Assembly: GCA_002359025.1 (NCBI GenBank)
Contig: DEPZ01000044.1
Location: 1 to 15,636, forward strand
Length of the DNA stretch: 15,636 nt
Direction of reading: 5' to 3'
DNA from: Erysipelotrichaceae bacterium UBA3379
Lineage (GTDB): Bacteria > Bacillota_I > Bacilli_A > Erysipelotrichales > Coprobacillaceae
Numbering within the stretch: position 1 is the stretch's first letter; each line of letters begins with the position of its first letter. Of this stretch, positions 7,491-15,290 are shown in pieces. A program made the translations under genes and the position numbers. The notes under the pieces were generated by a model. That model was given only the letters and a program-made list of their open reading frames with translations, did not search any database and had not been told where the DNA came from.

Positions 7491-8096
7491 TCATTTTTCA
7501 TTCAATGTCTGTTGACTTGTAAAAACACAATAAAAATTATCATGAGAAACATGAAATGAATCGAATGGTTTCACTATATCTAAAATTCTTTGCTTAATTT
7601 CTTGAGATATGCCTGTTTGCTGACAAATTTGACATTGCACATCTGTTTTATAAAAAATATGAACTTGATCAAAAATAATTTCTATTTTCCATATATAAGG
7701 TCTATGAATCCTTGGTATTTCTTTTTGTACCGGTTTTAAAATTCTTTTTCTTATTTCATCTTCTAATGTGTCATAAGTGATAATCGAAGGTGATTTTGTG
7801 TATATATGATATTTTTGACAAAGGAAAACAAATCGTTTACCAATTTTCCGTTGTTTTGTTTCATCAAAATGTATACCTTTCTTCATCTTTTGGCACTCTT
7901 GATGATTCCTTAATAAAAATTTCAATCTAAATTGATTATCATGTGTCTGATCATAAAAGTAATTGTAGAGTTGTAAATGAAAAGTCTGTTGAAACCATTG
8001 CTCAAATTCAAATAAAAACAGACTTTTTGGTTCTAAATGACATAATAAATGAAATGCATGTTGATATTGTTGCTCATTTAAAAGTATAAAAAACAC
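7491..8096 (-). CDS. Hypothetical protein, 201 aa, unrecognised
   Basis: I do not recognise this protein. It is soluble-looking, basic, and rich in His, Gln, Phe and Tyr. A single CQIC pair near residues 165-168 is too little to call a metal site. No signal peptide or membrane segment is evident. The only usable start is a GTG at 8094-8096 with just AGAAGAA directly before it, so the start is weak. The frame stays open upstream to a TAA at 8142-8144, but that part has no ATG, GTG or TTG. It diverges from the broken LysR gene, an arrangement in which a LysR protein often controls its neighbour. With that regulator dead, its expression is unclear. It may be a real orphan gene or a decaying one. 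Confidence 0.5.
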   Translation of the reverse strand: MFFILLNEQQYQHAFHLLCHLEPKSLFLFEFEQWFQQTFHLQLYNYFYDQTHDNQFRLKFLLRNHQECQKMKKGIHFDETKQRKIGKRFVFLCQKYHIYTKSPSIITYDTLEDEIRKRILKPVQKEIPRIHRPYIWKIEIIFDQVHIFYKTDVQCQICQQTGISQEIKQRILDIVKPFDSFHVSHDNFYCVFTSQQTLNEK

Positions 8097-8157
8097 TTCT
8101 TCTATTGTTATTGTAAAGAAAACTTCATTGATTGAGATGTTTTAAGATGATACAACA

Positions 8158-8178
8158 GTAGAAACTTAAAATTTCTAC
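8158..8178. promoter_or_regulatory. 7-7-7 inverted repeat upstream of the broken LysR gene
   Basis: GTAGAAA, a 7-nt spacer and TTTCTAC form a perfect inverted repeat just before the ribosome site (GGAGG, 8181-8185). It sits in the divergent spacer, where a LysR protein would bind to control itself and the neighbour. It could equally be a leader hairpin. Confidence 0.35.
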
Positions 8179-8191
8179 ATGGAGGTTTCAT

Positions 8192-9072
8192 ATGTACAAT
8201 CCTATTTTAGATGTTTTTATGATAGTTGCGAAAAAGGGAAGTTTTTCAAAAGCAGCACAATACCTATTTCTCACACATACAGCTGTTATTAGACAAATGA
8301 ACACTTTAGAAGTACAGCTACAAACGCAAATTTTTTATCGTAGTCATCAAGGTATTAGCCTCACACCTGCAGGGCAAGTTCTTTATAATGAAACCAAACG
8401 TATAATGAGCTTAAATTAACAGATTATTTTAAAAGTGCAAGAGGCAAATTTTCATTTGTCTGTTCTTATTCGTGTTGGTGTATCAACACTTTACTCCTGT
8501 CAGCTCTTAATGAAAATATGGGAGCAAATCAGTCATCATTACCTACAATCCGATATATAAATGGTCCCTTTTACAGATGATGCTCATCGTTTACAATTAT
8601 TAGTATCTCAATTTGGTTGTTTAATTGGACCTTATAATGTTTTATACAAAGATGCTATATATCGTTTTATTCCATTAGGACATTATCATTTCCAAATCAC
8701 CATCCCCTTGCTAACAACAAAACCATTCATTGGCAAGATTTAAATCATGAAAAAATCATGATTATGAAAACAAACTATAGTCCTATTTATGATAAAATAA
8801 GACAGGATTTTCTCGCTCACTGTCCTCATATAGAAATTATGGATATTGAACCTTCCTATGATACTTCCACTTTTAATCAATGTGCCAAGACACAAAATCT
8901 CTTATTGTCTTTAGAATGTTGGAAGGATGTTCATCCATCACTTGTTCATATTCCACCCAGCCAAGACTATCAGATTCCTTATGGAATCATCACTAATCAA
9001 ACAATTAGTCCTCAACTCCAAAACTATTTTAAATCATTCAAGATTCATATCGATATGTTTCTTTCATCCTAG
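8192..9072 (+). pseudogene. LysR-family transcriptional regulator, broken
   Basis: The N-terminal 75 codons are a clear LysR helix-turn-helix (FMIVAKKGSFSKAAQYLFLT...IRQMNTLE...TPAGQVLY) preceded by GGAGG at 8181-8185. The frame then meets TAA at 8417-8419, continues as LysR-like sequence, and meets a second TAA at 8558-8560. It continues through FIPLGHYHFQIT and shifts frame near 8699-8707, where HPLANNK...WQDLNHEKIMIM resumes in the next frame and runs to TAG at 9070-9072. So there are two nonsense mutations and one frameshift. The summed length, about 290 residues, is normal for LysR, which supports a once-intact gene. It is the only clear plus-strand gene. Its last 35 bp overlap the convergent small gene at 9038. 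Confidence 0.85.
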
Positions 9073-9436
9073 AACGTTGATGACAATAAGTACATTTCAA
9101 ATATTTTCCCTTGCTTCCATTATAAATACATAATAAATCTTGAAAAAAAGAAATCGTTATTCTTTGATGACATTGAGGACAAATATAAGCATAGTGTGAT
9201 TGATGAAATTTGATTAACATGACTAATAAAATGAAATCGAAAATAAACATGTATACAACATATCTATAATGAATAAAACATCTTAAAAATATTGTGACTA
9301 TGATAACAAGAACATATAAACATAGCAAAATATAAGTCAAATGAACTGTTTTTTGATGTTTTTGATCTCTAATCAATTCATATAACTCTTGGTAATTAAA
9401 AACAGTTAATGCGTGATTATTTTGAAGTTCCTGCAA
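9038..9436 (-). CDS. Small membrane protein with C-terminal zinc-ribbon-like motif, start uncertain
   Basis: The 132-aa reading has a short polar N-terminus, two hydrophobic segments (about residues 33-52 and 58-77) and a cytoplasmic-looking tail with CPQC and CTYC pairs about 28 residues apart, spaced like a zinc ribbon. I do not recognise the family. The start given is a TTG at 9434-9436 without a good ribosome site. The frame extends upstream to a TAA at 9485-9487 through a Gln/Leu-rich stretch (LQQQNQEISVLLQEL) with a CTG at 9476-9478 but no ATG. The true N-terminus may be lost, so the gene may be partial or decayed. Its 3' end overlaps the LysR pseudogene tail on the other strand. Confidence 0.5.
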   Translation of the reverse strand: MQELQNNHALTVFNYQELYELIRDQKHQKTVHLTYILLCLYVLVIIVTIFLRCFIHYRYVVYMFIFDFILLVMLIKFHQSHYAYICPQCHQRITISFFQDLLCIYNGSKGKYLKCTYCHQRSRMKETYRYES

Positions 9437-9499
9437 TAAAACAGATATTTCTTGATTTTGTTGTTGGAGATATATCAGTTGTTTTTATGATTAAGCAAG

Positions 9500-9524
9500 A
9501 AAAAAAGGAGTTGCACTCCTTTTA
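9500..9524 (-). terminator. Intrinsic terminator after chbG
   Basis: AAAAGGAGT, a 3-nt loop and ACTCCTTTT form a perfect 9-bp stem (9503-9523), followed on the minus strand by more T. It sits 16 bp past the chbG stop and closes the ROK-chbG transcript. Confidence 0.8.
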
Positions 9525-9539
9525 CTGAAAACAAATATT

Positions 9540-10289
9540 TTATTGATAATCTCGAAAACTGACCACTTCAATATGATGATGCTTTAACCAGTTTTTTAAC
9601 CACTGACTACATAAAAAATCACATTCCATTGGTCTAATCAATGTATATGAAGAATGTTCCAAGATATATTGATCAAGATAACCCGGATGAAAGACAACCA
9701 GACTGCATTCATTTTTTTGAATATTTGATAATTGATTTTCAAAATATTGATAAGGGTCATAGAGTCCTTTTTCATCAAAAGCAAAGAAATCTAAAGATTG
9801 GATATGATGTTGTTTTTGCCATTGTTGATCCATCGGATTGTCATAGAACAAATGATGCCTAACAGCTACATTTTCTAAAGCCTGTAAATAATTTTTTGAA
9901 AAAACAGCATGTCCCTCAAAATACTCTGGTTTTTGACCTGTAATTTCAATAAACCTTTGTAATTGTGCTTCAATTTCCAATTCACACTCTAAAATATCAA
10001 TTGTATCTTCTTGACGATGATTAATATCATAACTTGAATAAAATTGTCCATCTTCATTAACCAAAGAAGGAATAAGATCAGGAGAACAAATTGGTTTTCC
10101 TAAGCAAATATTTGTATGTTGTCCTAAACAAATATTTACATCTTTGATTAATTGATAGCCATGCTCTGCACTTTCCATATTGGGCATAAGTCCCACACAA
10201 CTGATTACACCATCTTGAATAGCTTTTAAGATGCCATAATTGACACCTTCACTAATGCCTAAATCATCTCCTCGAAAAATCATTTTCAT
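9540..10289 (-). CDS. chbG: ChbG/YdjC-family carbohydrate deacetylase
   Basis: At 249 aa this has the usual length of the family, metal-dependent deacetylases that remove N-acetyl groups from small oligosaccharides such as diacetylchitobiose (phosphate) in the cytoplasm. Metal and catalytic motifs are visible: RGDDLGIS with Asp8/Asp9 near the N-terminus, LGQHTN with His58, EGHAVF with His127, and HPGYLD at 201-206. The usual His-rich DGHxHxH stretch is reduced to EGHAVFS, so the second metal ligand set is slightly unusual. Translation is coupled to the ROK kinase: its ATG overlaps the upstream TGA in the sequence ATGA (10286-10289). GAGGTG lies about 10 nt before the ATG. The substrate is inferred from family and neighbours: an acetylated hexosamine disaccharide or its phosphate. 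Confidence 0.85.
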   Translation of the reverse strand: MKMIFRGDDLGISEGVNYGILKAIQDGVISCVGLMPNMESAEHGYQLIKDVNICLGQHTNICLGKPICSPDLIPSLVNEDGQFYSSYDINHRQEDTIDILECELEIEAQLQRFIEITGQKPEYFEGHAVFSKNYLQALENVAVRHHLFYDNPMDQQWQKQHHIQSLDFFAFDEKGLYDPYQYFENQLSNIQKNECSLVVFHPGYLDQYILEHSSYTLIRPMECDFLCSQWLKNWLKHHHIEVVSFRDYQ

Positions 10290-11185
10290 GATTGCTGATC
10301 ACCTCTTTGAAGATAAGTATAATACGCGCCAATCAAATTAGAATCATTATAATATTGACATGGTTTGATTTGCGGTTTTCTAAAGAGATAAGCTTTTGTA
10401 AAAATATCATCTATCTTTTTTTGAATCATTTCTACAAACAATGGGTCTTGACTAATTCCTCCACCAATACAAATACATTCAGGATTGATGATATTATCAA
10501 TGTTATAACAAAACTTGGCTATTGCTTCAAACCAATCATCCATGATTGAAATCACTTCTTGATCTTTTTGACGATAAAGCTGCATCATCGCTTCCCCATC
10601 AATATTTTCATCTTGTTTGATATCTTGGACTTTTTTGACAATAGCTAAAGTTGAATATGTTCCAGCAAAGCTTTGATATTGTGCTTGATGCAAATCAACA
10701 AAAATAGGACTAAATTCTCCAGCTATCAAATCTAAACCACGTAGTACCTGATGGTCAATGACAATACCTCCACCTATACCAGAACCAAAAATCAAAACGA
10801 CGCAGCTTTGACAATCTTTTGCCTGTCCTAGCCATGATTCACATAAAGCCGCAGCCTTACCATCATTTTCAACAGATACAGTAATATCATCGCATAAAGC
10901 AGACAATCTTTTAGCAAGTTCTAACCCTTCTAAATAAACTAGTGCTCCACTTGTCAACATGACACCTTTTTCCACATCTATTTTTCCTGGTACACTCATT
11001 GCAATCCCTTGAATATTTTCTTGTTGAAAAGAGAAATAAATATTTTGTAATGTTTCTAAAAAATGTTCCTGTGATTCATAAGGTGTTTTTATTTTTGATG
11101 TCTGTGTTAAATGGCATTGATCATCAATTAAACCATACTTAATAAATGTTCCACCTACATCAATGACTAATACTTGATCTTTCAT
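10286..11185 (-). CDS. ROK-family sugar kinase
   Basis: This 299-aa ASKHA-fold kinase has the N-terminal phosphate loop VIDVGGTFIKYGL (residues 7-19), the catalytic base in VENDGKAAALCE (Asp108) and the second glycine-rich loop FGSGIGGGIV (133-142). It has no CxCGxxGCxE zinc motif, and the usual GExGH is replaced by GEFSPIF. That departs from classical glucokinases and from ROK repressors, and there is no DNA-binding domain. ROK kinases of this type phosphorylate glucose, N-acetylhexosamines or beta-glucosides using ATP. Beside chbG and a phospho-beta-glucosidase, an amino-sugar or disaccharide kinase role is plausible but unproven. AGGAGG lies 5 nt before the ATG. It overlaps chbG by 4 bp and follows araC across a terminator-like hairpin. 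Confidence 0.83.
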   Translation of the reverse strand: MKDQVLVIDVGGTFIKYGLIDDQCHLTQTSKIKTPYESQEHFLETLQNIYFSFQQENIQGIAMSVPGKIDVEKGVMLTSGALVYLEGLELAKRLSALCDDITVSVENDGKAAALCESWLGQAKDCQSCVVLIFGSGIGGGIVIDHQVLRGLDLIAGEFSPIFVDLHQAQYQSFAGTYSTLAIVKKVQDIKQDENIDGEAMMQLYRQKDQEVISIMDDWFEAIAKFCYNIDNIINPECICIGGGISQDPLFVEMIQKKIDDIFTKAYLFRKPQIKPCQYYNDSNLIGAYYTYLQRGDQQS

Positions 11186-11203
11186 TTTATCCTCCTATAA
11201 AAG

Positions 11204-11228
11204 AGGGACTTTTTAAAGAAAAGTCCCT
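11204..11228 (-). terminator. Hairpin between the AraC gene and the ROK gene
   Basis: AGGGACTTTT (11204-11213), a 5-nt loop and AAAAGTCCCT (11219-11228) form a perfect 10-bp stem 6 bp past the araC stop. On the minus strand it is followed by CTTTTA, a short T-run, so termination may be partial. The 18 bp between the stem and the ROK start leave no room for a promoter, so ROK-chbG expression probably depends on read-through. Confidence 0.65.
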
Positions 11229-11234
11229 GTCTAT

Positions 11235-12077
11235 TTATGAATGTTCCTGTTTTCGATATTGAGATGGTGTTTTTCCATACCATTTCTTAAAATGATTAAT
11301 TAAGGTATGTTCACTAGAAAAACCACATTCAAAAGCAATATCTATAATACGTTTTTGTGATGTCATTAATAAAAATTTTGCACGATCTAAACGTAATTTC
11401 GTTAAATAAGTATAATAATTTGTATTTAAATAACGTTTAAACATTAATGAAATATGTTGTGTTGTGTAACCAAAATGATTTGACAAATACTGTAAAGAAA
11501 TATCTTCTCGATAATGTGTACTGACATAGAAAAGAATTCTTGAAAAAGTATCATTGTTTTCATGATGATAGGATGTAGGATCATAATGACTTTCCTTTAA
11601 ACATTGGGATAATAAGGAAAGAAGGGATGCTTTATATTCTAATTGAGAAACAATATCATCATGATTCATTTTCAAAATAACTTGAGAAAACAACTCAATA
11701 AAAGACTTCTGATTTTTAATCATAAAGACTTTATCAATGAGTAAAGTTGAAGGCATATGTTGTAAAATAAAACCAATATTAATATGCAGACATTGGAAAC
11801 GAAAATTACCAGCATTGCCAATCATTTTATGAAGTGCCTGCATTCCAATCACAATCACATCACCAGGGTTCACTTCAAATAAACCTTCAGGTGTCATTGT
11901 TGTCATATGCCCATCAATAATATGAACAATCTCCAGCCATTCATGCCAATGAACATCTATGATAGATTTATTTTCATTATGTCCAGCAGAATCTATAAAT
12001 AAGCAATATTTATTACTATCATAATTACGTATACTACTATCAACATCTTCATATTCTTCATCAAAAATCAATCGCAT
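11235..12077 (-). CDS. AraC-family transcriptional regulator with N-terminal cupin domain
   Basis: I chose the ATG at 12075-12077 (280 aa, MRLIFDEE). An ATG 18 bp further upstream is possible, but neither has a strong ribosome site. Residues ~35-110 are a cupin-like sensor (HWHEWLEIVHIIDGH...NPGDVIVI...LHKMIG). The last ~100 residues hold the two AraC helix-turn-helix motifs (ISLQYLSNHFGYTTQHISLMFKRYL and RIIDIAFECGFSSEHTLINHFKKWYG). Proteins of this shape sense a sugar and activate catabolic promoters by binding tandem half-sites. It starts about 42 bp past the GH1 stop and is probably co-transcribed with it. Cupin-AraC beside a phospho-glycosidase and ChbG recalls ChbR of E. coli. It is the best candidate in the window for the protein that binds the paired ACTTGAA boxes, but that is inference. 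Confidence 0.88.
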   Translation of the reverse strand: MRLIFDEEYEDVDSSIRNYDSNKYCLFIDSAGHNENKSIIDVHWHEWLEIVHIIDGHMTTMTPEGLFEVNPGDVIVIGMQALHKMIGNAGNFRFQCLHINIGFILQHMPSTLLIDKVFMIKNQKSFIELFSQVILKMNHDDIVSQLEYKASLLSLLSQCLKESHYDPTSYHHENNDTFSRILFYVSTHYREDISLQYLSNHFGYTTQHISLMFKRYLNTNYYTYLTKLRLDRAKFLLMTSQKRIIDIAFECGFSSEHTLINHFKKWYGKTPSQYRKQEHS

Positions 12078-12119
12078 CTTTATCACCAGCAACATTCTAA
12101 CATATTTTTCTATATCACA

Positions 12120-13544
12120 TCAATCAAGATCTTTTCCATTTGTACGAATGACTTTTTTATACCATTCAAAAGATTTCTTACGTGTTCTTTGAAGTGTTCC
12201 TTGTCCTAAATCATCCATATCAACATAGACAAAACCATAACGTTTTTTCATTTCTCCTGTGCTGGCACTTACTAAATCAATACATCCCCAAGTTGTGTAA
12301 CCAAGTAATTCTACTCCATCTTCATTGATCGCTGCGTCCATCGCTTTGATATGTTCTCTGAGATAATCAATTCGATATTGGTCGTTTACATATCCATTTT
12401 CATCTGGAATATCCACAGCACCCAAACCATTTTCTACAATAAATAATGGCTTTTGATAACGATCATATAATGCATTTAAGGTAATACGAAGCCCAAGAGG
12501 ATCAATCTGCCATCCCCATTCACTTGCTTTTAAATATGGATTTTTCAGAGATGCCATAACATTGCCTTCTGTTTGTTCAATATTCGCATCACCGCTTGCA
12601 CAGCGAGAAGAATAGTAAGAGAATGAAACAAAATCTACAGTATTTGCTTTTAACAGCGCTTCTTGTTCTTTCGTGATATGCAGATCAATTCCTTTTCTTT
12701 CCAGCATCTTTTTGGCATAGGAAGGATACTCTCCTCTTGCCTGTACATCAATAAAGAAATAATTCTCTCTATCTTTTTCCATTGCCTTCCAAACATCTGC
12801 TGGATTACAGCTATATGGATAGGTAACTCCTGCCGCTAACATACAGCCAATTTTATTTTCTGGATCAATTTCATGACCAATCCGAGTTGCTTCTGCACTC
12901 GCCAGTAACTCATGATGCGCTGCCATGTATTTTACCGTTTCTTCTTCTTCACCTTCTTCAAAAACAAGCCCAGCCCCCATAAATGGCAAATGCAAAATCA
13001 TATTAATTTCATTAAAGGTAAGCCAATACCGAACAAGTCCTTTGTATCGAGTAAATAATACGGTTACTAATTTCTTATAAAATTCTACTAATATTGGGTT
13101 TTTCCATCCGCCATACTCTTTAATTAAGTGAATTGGACAATCAAAATGAGTAATCGTAACGAGAGGTTCTATTCCATACTTTTTGCATTCATGAAACAAA
13201 TCCTCATAAAATTTCAATCCCTCTTCGTTTGGTTGATCTTCATCTCCATTTGGGAAGATTCTCGTCCATGCAATGGAACAGCGGTAAGTACGAAATCCCA
13301 TTTCTGCGAATAATGCGATATCTTCCTTATAATGATGGTACATATCAATTGCTTCCATGGCTGGATAATAATGCTTGTTATCTGGTTCCAGCATTTTTAG
13401 TTTACCCGTCATAACTGCCATACGATCCGAACCATATGGAATCACGTCCACATTTGCGAGTCCTCGATTTCCTTCCTGATAACCGCCCTCACATTGGTTG
13501 GCGGCTGTTGCGCCGCCCCACAAAAAGTTTTTTGGGAATGCCAT
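12120..13544 (-). CDS. GH1 6-phospho-beta-glucosidase
   Basis: This 474-aa protein is a typical BglA-type enzyme of the PTS route, splitting 6-phospho-beta-glucosides (cellobiose-6-P, salicin-6-P and similar) to glucose-6-P plus aglycone or sugar in the cytoplasm. Visible: FLWGGATAANQCEGGY at the start, HFDCPIHLI at 133-141, TFNEIN with acid/base Glu179, FIVENG with nucleophile Glu371, and LVSASTGEMKKRYG carrying the phosphate-binding Ser428, Lys434 and Tyr436. AAGGAG (13551-13556) lies 6 nt before the ATG. It follows the truncated esterase by 33 bp and precedes araC, so the three were probably one transcript. By eye it is richer in G+C than the first GH1 and the lyase, as are the esterase remnant and IS, which hints at separate ancestry. 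Its original promoter lay upstream of the esterase and is now cut off by the IS. Confidence 0.93.
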   Translation of the reverse strand: MAFPKNFLWGGATAANQCEGGYQEGNRGLANVDVIPYGSDRMAVMTGKLKMLEPDNKHYYPAMEAIDMYHHYKEDIALFAEMGFRTYRCSIAWTRIFPNGDEDQPNEEGLKFYEDLFHECKKYGIEPLVTITHFDCPIHLIKEYGGWKNPILVEFYKKLVTVLFTRYKGLVRYWLTFNEINMILHLPFMGAGLVFEEGEEEETVKYMAAHHELLASAEATRIGHEIDPENKIGCMLAAGVTYPYSCNPADVWKAMEKDRENYFFIDVQARGEYPSYAKKMLERKGIDLHITKEQEALLKANTVDFVSFSYYSSRCASGDANIEQTEGNVMASLKNPYLKASEWGWQIDPLGLRITLNALYDRYQKPLFIVENGLGAVDIPDENGYVNDQYRIDYLREHIKAMDAAINEDGVELLGYTTWGCIDLVSASTGEMKKRYGFVYVDMDDLGQGTLQRTRKKSFEWYKKVIRTNGKDLD

Positions 13545-13550
13545 AAAATT

Positions 13551-13556
13551 CTCCTT
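13551..13556 (-). promoter_or_regulatory. Ribosome binding site of the second GH1 gene
   Basis: The minus strand reads AAGGAG six bases before the ATG at 13544, within the 33-bp gap after the esterase stop, as expected inside an operon. Confidence 0.7.
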
Positions 13557-13577
13557 TCTATTTTTTGTATTGTTTCC

Positions 13578-13955
13578 TTATTGGATCGAAACGTCCCATA
13601 AATTTGGACTTTGGAAATGCTGATCCAATGTGTCGCTAAACCATCGACCATTCATTACATTTTTAATCACTTTCTCTTTTAATTCTGGAGAAATACTTGT
13701 ATCTGCTTCCATTTGAGCAATAATTTGTTCATACGTTGTGCTGACATCTTTCAACTCCACAATTGCATCCGTCTCTGTTCCATCAAATACCATGGAATTT
13801 TTGCTTTCTGGTGTCCAATTGGTCCATTGAGCAAGTCCTTCTCCATTTGGATCTCCAGTTGCCAGGAAATTAGCAAGGTAATTATTATATTGTTTTGCCA
13901 TTGCAACATATCCAGCTTTTTCAAATGCTCCTTCAAATGTAGCGGTATAATTATT
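13578..13955 (-). pseudogene. Carboxylesterase type B, C-terminal fragment truncated by an IS110 element
   Basis: About 125 codons remain, ending at a TAA in 13578-13580. The fragment YTATFEGAFEKAGYVAMAKQ...NYLANFLATGDPNGEG...W is the C-terminal end of a type B carboxylesterase (para-nitrobenzyl esterase-like), where the segment YWANFAxTGDPNG is a family landmark. The following MVFDG is also typical. The intact family is about 500 residues, so roughly three quarters of the gene, including the Ser and Glu (and probably the His) of the triad, is gone. Reading upstream, the frame hits TAA at 13956-13958 inside sequence that also occurs in the IS110 upstream region, so the junction is at about 13950-13962. 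These enzymes hydrolyse ester side groups. Here it may have removed substituents from the sugars processed by the following GH1. It is presumably inactive. Confidence 0.82.
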
Positions 13956-13962
13956 TTACTGT
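13950..13962. repeat. 13-nt direct repeat, copy at the IS/esterase junction
   Basis: ATTATTTTACTGT here is identical to 15329-15341 and lies exactly at the IS/esterase boundary. The two copies differ at the next base on each side. In the esterase frame the repeat contains a TAA, so it cannot all be original esterase sequence and is not a simple target duplication. Confidence 0.6.
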
Positions 13963-14047
13963 GAAACCAACCCTTCCGAATGGTCAAAAAAGCGCAAACT
14001 ATCCCTCTCAAATTTTTGGAATTCAATAAATGAACTGAATGGAAGGC

Positions 14048-15283
14048 TCATGCGGCAACTACAGGGGCTTCCCAACCAAGTGCTTTTAATTTCTTGAGAT
14101 ATGCATTGATTTTTCGTTCCTTGTTAAATTGATTATAATAATCAGCGCCCAAATCTTTGAAAACCATGCCGTCTTTGAGAATGTGATATATCGCAATTAG
14201 CATGGAATGAGCAACAGCAACATAGGCTCTTTTTTTACCTCGATGGGCACTGATTCTCATAAATTGGGCATAGAAATAGGATTGTTTATTCCTAACCGCC
14301 GAATGGGCACATGTCACAAGGGTTGATCTTAATAAGGCGTTTCCCTTCCGAGTTTTTCCGGATTTCCGTTTTTTTGCACTTTCATGATCGCCTGGACATA
14401 AACCTGCCCATGATGCTATGTGGGAATCCGTAGGAAAGCGGTTCATATTCGTTCCAATTACGGAGACAACCGCCTGAGCACTTGTATTGCCTATCCCTGG
14501 AATAGACTGGATCGCCTCGGAAGCCTTTTTTTCTTCTGGCTTCATAAAGTTATCGATTTCATCATCGAGATTTTTGATATGAGCATTGAGCTCATCCAAA
14601 TGTACAAGGAGTTCTTTCATCATTCGGCGCTGAAGTGGAGACATGACACCATTGAGATCATCGATGATCTGTTCCTTGCTGGCTTTGAGATTATGGGCAA
14701 TCACCTTTTTGCTATACATTTCGTCAAATTTTGCCTCATCGAAACGCTCTCCTGTGATGAGATATTCCAAGAGATTGCGGGCGCTCTTGCCATTAATGTC
14801 ACGTACTGTGCCAGACAACTTGATGTTTGCGCCTTCCAGCATTTTTTGGAGGCGGTTTAGTTCCCTGCTTCGTTCACCAGTAAGGCTCTTGCGATAACGT
14901 ACCAGTTCCCGCAATTCCCGTTGGTCTTTATCAGGTATATAGCTTGCCTGAAGAAGACCATGCTGGAGAAGATCCGCTATCCATTCAGCGTCTTTCACAT
15001 CCGTTTTTCTGCCAGGAACAGCCTTCATGTGGTGTGCATTGACTACCATAGCATTCAAGCCAGAAGATTCAAGGATGTTATACAGAGGCTTCCAATAAGA
15101 GGCTGTGCTTTCCATAGCGATCATTTTACAATCGCTTTCCTTAAGCCAGTCAGCCAGTGAAAGAAGCTCTCTGGTTGTCGCACCAAACTCACGGATCGCA
15201 TTCTTGTTGCCATTTCTTAAACATGCGACGATGAGTTTTTTGTGCACATCAATACCACAACAAATGTCGTAAACCTTATCCAT
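14048..15283 (-). CDS. IS110-family transposase (DEDD, RuvC-like plus Tnp C-terminal domain)
   Basis: This 411-aa protein is full length for the family. The N-terminal RuvC-like domain shows the DEDD set: GIDVHKK with Asp12, AMESTASYW with Glu58, and GRKTDVKDAEWIADLL with Asp95 and Asp98. A helical middle follows, then the C-terminal transposase domain IPGIGNTSAQAVVSVIG (about 259-275) with Ser266 as the candidate serine nucleophile, and ASWAGLCPGDHESAKKRKSGKTRKGN. IS110 recombinases act through a circular intermediate and use a noncoding bridge RNA to choose target and donor. It looks intact and possibly active. GGAGG lies 7 nt before the ATG. Transcription probably starts from the promoter near 15456-15484, through the candidate RNA. 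Confidence 0.95.
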   Translation of the reverse strand: MDKVYDICCGIDVHKKLIVACLRNGNKNAIREFGATTRELLSLADWLKESDCKMIAMESTASYWKPLYNILESSGLNAMVVNAHHMKAVPGRKTDVKDAEWIADLLQHGLLQASYIPDKDQRELRELVRYRKSLTGERSRELNRLQKMLEGANIKLSGTVRDINGKSARNLLEYLITGERFDEAKFDEMYSKKVIAHNLKASKEQIIDDLNGVMSPLQRRMMKELLVHLDELNAHIKNLDDEIDNFMKPEEKKASEAIQSIPGIGNTSAQAVVSVIGTNMNRFPTDSHIASWAGLCPGDHESAKKRKSGKTRKGNALLRSTLVTCAHSAVRNKQSYFYAQFMRISAHRGKKRAYVAVAHSMLIAIYHILKDGMVFKDLGADYYNQFNKERKINAYLKKLKALGWEAPVVAA

Positions 15284-15290
15284 AGTTATA

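Noticed and set aside
13751..14026. Minus-strand frame crossing the IS end and the esterase
   Set aside because: It is out of frame with the recognisable esterase tail and spans the junction, so it is a by-product of the insertion.
13972..14046. CCTTCC/GGAAGG inverted pair in the IS110 3' end
   Set aside because: Only 6 bp with a long gap; pairing stops immediately outside, so not enough for terminal or subterminal inverted repeats.
14420..14897. Plus-strand ORFs opposite the transposase
   Set aside because: Shadows of a well-supported IS110 transposase; no family features.
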